Below, in pieces: positions 59,451 through 64,000 of a stretch of 64,000 nucleotides of DNA (the first letter of the stretch is position 1; each line of letters begins with the position of its first letter). The position numbers and the translations under genes are program-made. Under the pieces are notes generated by a model. That model saw only the letters and a program-made list of their open reading frames with translations, had not been told where the DNA came from and made no database searches. Origin of the DNA: Bacillus pumilus (GTDB lineage Bacteria; Bacillota; Bacilli; Bacillales; Bacillaceae); assembly GCF_002744245.1 (NCBI RefSeq), contig NZ_NKHG01000052.1, positions 1 to 64,000 of the forward strand. The letters are read 5' to 3'.

Positions 59451-59749
59451 CTGAATCTCAGTGGTATCCTTTGCTTGGTCTAGCAAATCGAGCTCGTAAA
59501 GTCGTGTCAGGAGAAGATCTGGTGATCAAAGAAATTAGACATGCGCGTGCAAAGCTGGTTCTTCTTGCAGCAGATGCCTCATCGAACACAGAGAAAAAGG
59601 TATCTGACAAATGCAAATTTTATAATGTTCCGGTTAGAAAAGTTGAAGACCGTTCCGTTCTCGGACGTTCTATTGGGAAGGAAGCTCGCGTAGTTGTCGC
59701 TGTCACTGACCAAGGCTTCGCAAAGAAGCTCATAAGCTTGCTCGATTAA
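59447..59749 (+). CDS. rplGA: L7Ae-family RNA-binding protein (YlxQ)
   Basis: 100-aa L7Ae/L30e/Gadd45-fold protein. [20 protein letters not shown] and [18 protein letters not shown] show the kink-turn-binding family pattern. Members bind K-turn RNAs in vitro, but no essential role is known in Bacillus. It overlaps rnpM by four bases and precedes infB by 19. Confidence 0.9.
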   Translation: MTESQWYPLLGLANRARKVVSGEDLVIKEIRHARAKLVLLAADASSNTEKKVSDKCKFYNVPVRKVEDRSVLGRSIGKEARVVVAVTDQGFAKKLISLLD

Positions 59750-59768
59750 TTTATTTGGGGGTGAACGA

Positions 59769-61889
59769 ATGGCTAAAGTGAGAGTATATGAATACGCAAA
59801 AGCCATAGATGTTTCAAGTAAAGATATTATAGCAGCGCTTAAGGATATGAACGTGAAAGTGAACAATCATATGGCGACGCTTGAAGACGACACTGTGAAA
59901 AAGCTAGACGCTATTTATAAAAAGGCGAAAGCAAAAGAGACAGCTAACGAGAAACCCGCAGAACAAAAAAAACAATCATCTAACAAAAACAATGATAGAA
60001 AGAAGAATGACGTGCAGAATAATCAATTTAATAAAAACAAAAAAAACAACAACCAAAACAAAAACAAAAATAAACGCGGTGGTAACAACAAGCCGCAGTA
60101 TCAGCAAGCGAGACCTGTAAAGCCTAAAAAAGAGCTTCCTGAAAAAATTGAATTTACAAATTCAATGACAGTTGGCCAGCTTGCCGAAGAACTTGGAAAA
60201 GAAACAGCTGAAATCATCAAAAAGCTGATGATGCTTGGTGTAATGGCAACCATTAACCAAGAGCTGGATAAAGATACAGTTGAATTAATTGCGTCTGAAT
60301 ATGGTGTTCCTGTAGAGGAAGTCATCATTTTAGAAGAAACTGAACTTGAAAAGTATGAAGTTGAAGATAAAGAAGAAGATATGCAAGTACGCCCTCCAGT
60401 TGTTACGATCATGGGGCACGTTGACCACGGGAAAACAACGCTTCTTGACAGCATTCGTAAAACGAAAGTCGTTGAAGGCGAAGCTGGTGGAATTACGCAG
60501 CATATCGGTGCTTACCAAATCGAAGAAAACGGCAAGAAAATTACGTTCCTTGACACACCTGGACACGCAGCTTTCACAACCATGCGTGCACGTGGTGCCG
60601 AGGTAACAGATACAACCATTTTAGTCGTTGCAGCAGATGATGGTGTGATGCCGCAAACGATTGAAGCCATTAACCATGCAAAAGCGGCAGAGGTACCAAT
60701 CATTGTGGCTGTCAATAAAATTGACAAACCAACAGCTAACCCTGACCGTGTGATGCAGGAATTAACTGAGCATGGCCTTGTACCAGAAGCTTGGGGCGGC
60801 GAAACGATCTTCGTTCCGCTATCCGCGAAAACAGGGGATGGCATTGACGAATTGATCGAAATGATCCTTCTTGTCAGCGAAGTAGCAGAACTGAAAGCCA
60901 ATCCAAATCGTGCGGCAAAAGGAACTGTGATCGAGGCTGAGCTTGATAAAGGAAGAGGGTCTGTTGCAACCCTTCTTGTTCAAACTGGTACACTTCAAGT
61001 AGGTGATCCAATTGTTGTCGGAAATACATTTGGCCGTGTTCGTGCAATGGTTAATGACATCGGACGCCGTGTGAAAACCGCAGGACCATCTACACCTGTT
61101 GAAATCACTGGTTTAAACGATGTACCGAATGCAGGGGATCAGTTCCTCGTATTCAAAGACGAAAAAACAGCTCGTCAAGTGGGTGAGGCGCGTGCTTCTA
61201 AACAACTTGATGAACAGCGTTCAGACAAAGCGAAATTATCTTTAGATGACCTATTTGAGCAAATCAAACAAGGTGACGTGAAAGATATCAACTTGATCGT
61301 GAAAGCAGACGTACAAGGTTCTGCAGAAGCACTGACGGCAGCCCTTCAAAAGATTGAAGTAGAAGGCGTAAAAGTGAAAATCATCCATACGGGTGTTGGA
61401 GCAATCACAGAATCTGATATCATTTTAGCAAGTGCTTCAAATGCAATCGTGATCGGATTTAACGTACGTCCTGATGGAAATGCGAAGAGCACAGCTGAAA
61501 CTGAAAACGTAGATATCCGCTTGCACCGCATTATCTATAAAGTCATCGATGAAATTGAAGCTGCGATGAAAGGGATGCTTGACCCTGAATATGAAGAAAA
61601 AGTCATTGGTCAAGTTGAAGTTCGTCAAACGTTCAAAGTATCTAAAATCGGTACAATTGCTGGTGGCTATGTCACTGAAGGAACGATTACAAGAGATAGT
61701 GGTATCCGATTAATTCGTGATGGCGTCGTCATTTTTGAAGGCGAAGTCGACGTGTTAAAACGATTCAAGGACGACGTGAAGGAAGTTTCACAAGGCTATG
61801 AATGTGGTATTACCATTAAGAAATACAATGATATCCGTGAAGGTGATGTCATGGAATCATTCGTTATGCAAGAAATTGAAAGAAAATGA
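59769..61889 (+). CDS. infB: Translation initiation factor IF-2
   Basis: GTPase that brings fMet-tRNA to the 30S subunit; 706 aa. A short N-terminal helical domain is followed by a strikingly Asn/Lys-rich low-complexity linker (~60-118; 59945-60120), an IF2-N domain ([20 protein letters not shown]), then G domain: G1 [14 protein letters not shown] near residue 216, [21 protein letters not shown]. Domains II-IV complete it (fMet-tRNA-binding C2 with ending [14 protein letters not shown]). GGGGGTG precedes ATG 59769. An internal start giving a shorter IF2 form is known in B. subtilis. Confidence 0.97.
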   Translation: MAKVRVYEYAKAIDVSSKDIIAALKDMNVKVNNHMATLEDDTVKKLDAIYKKAKAKETANEKPAEQKKQSSNKNNDRKKNDVQNNQFNKNKKNNNQNKNKNKRGGNNKPQYQQARPVKPKKELPEKIEFTNSMTVGQLAEELGKETAEIIKKLMMLGVMATINQELDKDTVELIASEYGVPVEEVIILEETELEKYEVEDKEEDMQVRPPVVTIMGHVDHGKTTLLDSIRKTKVVEGEAGGITQHIGAYQIEENGKKITFLDTPGHAAFTTMRARGAEVTDTTILVVAADDGVMPQTIEAINHAKAAEVPIIVAVNKIDKPTANPDRVMQELTEHGLVPEAWGGETIFVPLSAKTGDGIDELIEMILLVSEVAELKANPNRAAKGTVIEAELDKGRGSVATLLVQTGTLQVGDPIVVGNTFGRVRAMVNDIGRRVKTAGPSTPVEITGLNDVPNAGDQFLVFKDEKTARQVGEARASKQLDEQRSDKAKLSLDDLFEQIKQGDVKDINLIVKADVQGSAEALTAALQKIEVEGVKVKIIHTGVGAITESDIILASASNAIVIGFNVRPDGNAKSTAETENVDIRLHRIIYKVIDEIEAAMKGMLDPEYEEKVIGQVEVRQTFKVSKIGTIAGGYVTEGTITRDSGIRLIRDGVVIFEGEVDVLKRFKDDVKEVSQGYECGITIKKYNDIREGDVMESFVMQEIERK

Positions 61890-62164
61890 TCGGTTATACC
61901 GAATGTGAGTGTATGATCTATGATGCATCCTCACTGAAGGAAAAACGAGCGGTTCTTCAGCGTATACTGACAAGAACGCGCCAAAAATTCAATGTGACCA
62001 TTGCTGAAATGGATTATCAGGATACATGGCAGCGTACATCGATTGGAATCGCCGTTATTTCCTCATCTCGGGTTCAAGTGGAAAAGGAACTTCAGCGCAT
62101 CTTAAGCTTTATCGATTCTTTTCCTGAAATTGAACGAACGATCACGAAAACTGAGTGGTTTTAA
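61886..62164 (+). CDS. ylxP: YlxP, DUF503 protein
   Basis: 92-aa DUF503-family protein ([40 protein letters not shown]). Its ferredoxin-like fold is inferred from the family. Usually found between infB and rbfA, as here, suggesting a link to ribosome assembly; the exact role is unknown. Overlaps infB by four bases (ATGA). Confidence 0.9.
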
Positions 62165-62181
62165 TTAGAGGTGATAAGATC

Positions 62182-62532
62182 ATGAGTATGAGAGCAACCC
62201 GTGTGGGTGAGCAAATGAAAAAAGAATTGGGCGACATCCTTGGCAGAAAGCTAAAAGATCCAAGAATCGGCTTTTTGACTGTAACCGATGTAGAAGTGTC
62301 CGGTGATTTGCAAATTGCCAAAGTCTATATTTCTGTTCTTGGCGACGAAAAGAAAAGAGAGGAAACCTTAAAAGGCTTGGCAAAGGCTAAAGGATATATC
62401 CGCTCTGAAATTGGCAATCGAATCAGACTTCGCAAAACACCAGAGCTGCACTTTGAATTCGATGAATCAGTTGATTATGGTAACCGAATTGAAAGCCTGA
62501 TTGCTGAATTAAACACAAAAGATCACGAATAA
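62182..62532 (+). CDS. rbfA: Ribosome-binding factor A
   Basis: Cold-shock 30S maturation factor with a KH-like fold; 116 aa. It starts [20 protein letters not shown] and carries [20 protein letters not shown] and [22 protein letters not shown] 62182 follows GAGGTGATAAG; reading from 62155 would extend through that site. 17 bp after ylxP. Confidence 0.95.
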
Positions 62533-62599
62533 GACGTTGAAATAAGGATAGGCGATGATCGTCTGTCCTTTTTCATCGTTTATGAAAGGAGAGAACCAG

Positions 62600-63529
62600 A
62601 TGATAAACGGTGTTCTTTTATTACATAAAGAAAGAGGAATGACCTCTCACGACTGTGTGTTCAAAGTGAGAAAAATATTACACACCAAAAAAGTCGGACA
62701 CACAGGAACTCTCGACCCAGAGGTGTCAGGCGTGTTGCCCATTTGTATTGGCAGAGCGACGAAAATTGTTGAGTACTTAACAGATAAATCGAAAACGTAT
62801 GATGCAGAAATCACGATTGGTTTTTCTACGACGACAGAAGATCAAACAGGTGAAGTAGTAGAAGAAAAAAAGGTGCAAAAACCGATGTCAGAAGATGAAA
62901 TTGATGCTGCACTCAAACAGTTTGAAGGAACCATTGAACAAATTCCTCCAATGTTTTCTGCTGTGAAAATTGGCGGGAAAAAGCTGTATGAATATGCGAG
63001 AGAAGGAATTGAAATCGAACGCCCGAGCCGTAACATTACCATTCATCGTATCGAGCGAACAACACCTGTTATATTTGAAGATGGCAACGTGTCATTCAGG
63101 TTCACCGTTTTGTGCTCAAAAGGGACGTATGTCAGAACCTTAGCGGTTGATATCGGAAAAAAACTAGGGTTTCCGGCCCACATGTCACACCTCATTCGCA
63201 CAGGATCAGGCGACTTTACGCTAGATGAATGTATCACCCTTGACGAGCTGCGCCAGATCAGCGAGGAAAGAAGAGTAAATGAGCTTCTTGTACCGGTCGA
63301 GCGGGCGCTCAATCATTTGCCGAAATGGGAGATAAATGATACATTAGCAAGTAAAGTGGAAAACGGTGCAGTCCTGCCAATGCCTGATGATTTCGCTCAC
63401 TTGGCGGAGGAGGATCGTGTCGCTGTCTTTGCTCCTTCAGGTCGCTGCATGGCGATTTATATGAAGCACCCGGTCAAACAGAACCTGATGAAGCCAGCGA
63501 AGATCTTATTTCAGGACAAGCAATTTTAA
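62600..63529 (+). CDS. truB: tRNA pseudouridine-55 synthase TruB
   Basis: Makes pseudouridine 55 in the T-loop of tRNAs; 309 aa. The catalytic Asp is in VGHTGTLDPEVSGVLPICIG near residue 40; GTIEQIPPMFSAVKIGGKKL and the KGTYVRTLAVDIGKKLG motif follow. C-terminal PUA-like domain. ATG 62600 follows AAAGGAGAG. Works on the same T-arm as TrmFO (position 54) encoded at 5661-6965. Confidence 0.96.
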   Translation: MINGVLLLHKERGMTSHDCVFKVRKILHTKKVGHTGTLDPEVSGVLPICIGRATKIVEYLTDKSKTYDAEITIGFSTTTEDQTGEVVEEKKVQKPMSEDEIDAALKQFEGTIEQIPPMFSAVKIGGKKLYEYAREGIEIERPSRNITIHRIERTTPVIFEDGNVSFRFTVLCSKGTYVRTLAVDIGKKLGFPAHMSHLIRTGSGDFTLDECITLDELRQISEERRVNELLVPVERALNHLPKWEINDTLASKVENGAVLPMPDDFAHLAEEDRVAVFAPSGRCMAIYMKHPVKQNLMKPAKILFQDKQF

Positions 63530-63547
63530 AGAAAAGGTGACCATCTC

Positions 63548-64000
63548 GTGAAGACTATACATATTTCACACCCACATAGATTGAATCAAAAGGATCAAGT
63601 CCCGTCTGTCATGGCTTTAGGGTACTTTGATGGTGTTCACCTCGGACATCAAAAAGTGATTGGCGCAGCGAAAAGCATTGCGAAAAAAGAAGGATTGGCC
63701 TTAGCTGTCATGACCTTTCACCCGCACCCCTCACATGTTTTGCAGAAAGCACGTGAACCAAAAGACTTAATTACTCCGCTTGAGGATAAAATTGATTTCA
63801 TTGAAAAGCTAGGCGCTGACTATTTATACATTGTGCAATTCAGCGAAAGCTTTGCAGCGTTATCCCCTCAAGAGTTTGTGGATCAATATTTGGAAGAACT
63901 GAACGTGAGGCATGCGGTAGCCGGTTTTGATTTTACATTTGGCCGGTTTGGTGCAGGTACAATGGAAACGTTCGATGAATATGGGAAGGGACGTATGTCG
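63548..64000 (+). CDS. ribF: Bifunctional riboflavin kinase/FAD synthetase (5' part)
   Basis: Makes FMN and FAD; called ribC in B. subtilis. Only the first 151 codons lie in the window, from GTG 63548 after AAAGGTGA. The [22 protein letters not shown] motif is present (ALGYFDGVHLGHQKVIGAAK near residue 25), with MTFHPHPSHVLQ and FDFTFGRFGAGTMETF. The riboflavin-kinase domain is beyond the edge. truB-ribF is the conserved order. Confidence 0.93.
   Translation, partial: MKTIHISHPHRLNQKDQVPSVMALGYFDGVHLGHQKVIGAAKSIAKKEGLALAVMTFHPHPSHVLQKAREPKDLITPLEDKIDFIEKLGADYLYIVQFSESFAALSPQEFVDQYLEELNVRHAVAGFDFTFGRFGAGTMETFDEYGKGRMS

Noticed and set aside
59945-60120. A-rich tract as a possible repeat element or origin-like region
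   Set aside because: It is in-frame coding DNA of the IF-2 linker.
60512-60901. 129-aa minus-strand frame inside infB
   Set aside because: Mirror of the conserved GTPase domain; codon pattern explained by infB.

Overview
The window is chromosomal DNA of a low-GC Gram-positive bacterium. Gene order (ylqH-sucCD-dprA-topA-trmFO-xerC-hslVU-codY, fla/che operon, rpsB-tsf-pyrH-frr-uppS-cdsA-dxr-rasP-proS-polC, rimP-nusA-infB-rbfA-truB-ribF) is that of Bacillus subtilis and its relatives, and all real genes lie on the + strand. Protein lengths and near-identical motifs fit genus Bacillus; sequence feel plus a GH9/GH48/GH5 cluster beside polC suggest the B. pumilus/safensis/altitudinis group. That species-level call comes from memory, not from a search.

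Layout. 1-92: tail of ylqH. 185-2396: sucCD (TCA cycle) with its own promoter and terminator. 2418-5619: dprA and topA. 5661-10781: trmFO, then xerC, hslV, hslU and codY, ending in a strong terminator. 10797-37524: the complete fla/che operon, 31 genes with many 1-26 bp overlaps, running from rod proteins (flgB, flgC, fliE) through basal body, type III export, hook and switch genes to chemotaxis (cheY, cheB, cheA, cheW, cheC, cheD), sigD and swrB. No gene of the B. subtilis operon is missing or broken. 37532-39447: rpsB and tsf with a structured leader and several terminators. 39460-51203: pyrH, frr, uppS, cdsA, dxr, rasP, proS, polC. 57322-64000: the rimP-nusA-rnpM-rplGA-infB-ylxP-rbfA-truB-ribF translation/transcription operon, behind a promoter and two tandem terminator-like hairpins.

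The one accessory region is 51206-57300, between the polC terminator and the rimP promoter. It holds a plant-cell-wall hydrolase cluster: GH9 cellulase with CBM3c, GH48 cellulase, a GH10 xylanase remnant and a GH5 beta-mannanase. GH9 and GH48 have no signal peptide. GH48 carries a one-base frameshift that removes its conserved C-terminus, although the lost residues are still legible in the next frame. The GH10 gene has a frameshift and has lost most of its catalytic domain. Only the GH5 mannanase looks fully functional and secreted. The cluster therefore appears to be a cellulose/hemicellulose locus in decay, unless the signal-less enzymes have a cytoplasmic role.

I found no tRNA, rRNA, insertion sequence, prophage, CRISPR array or antisense gene. 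Start codons were often moved downstream of the longest ORF where a Shine-Dalgarno sequence and family length agreed. All promoter, operator and RNA-structure calls are by eye.
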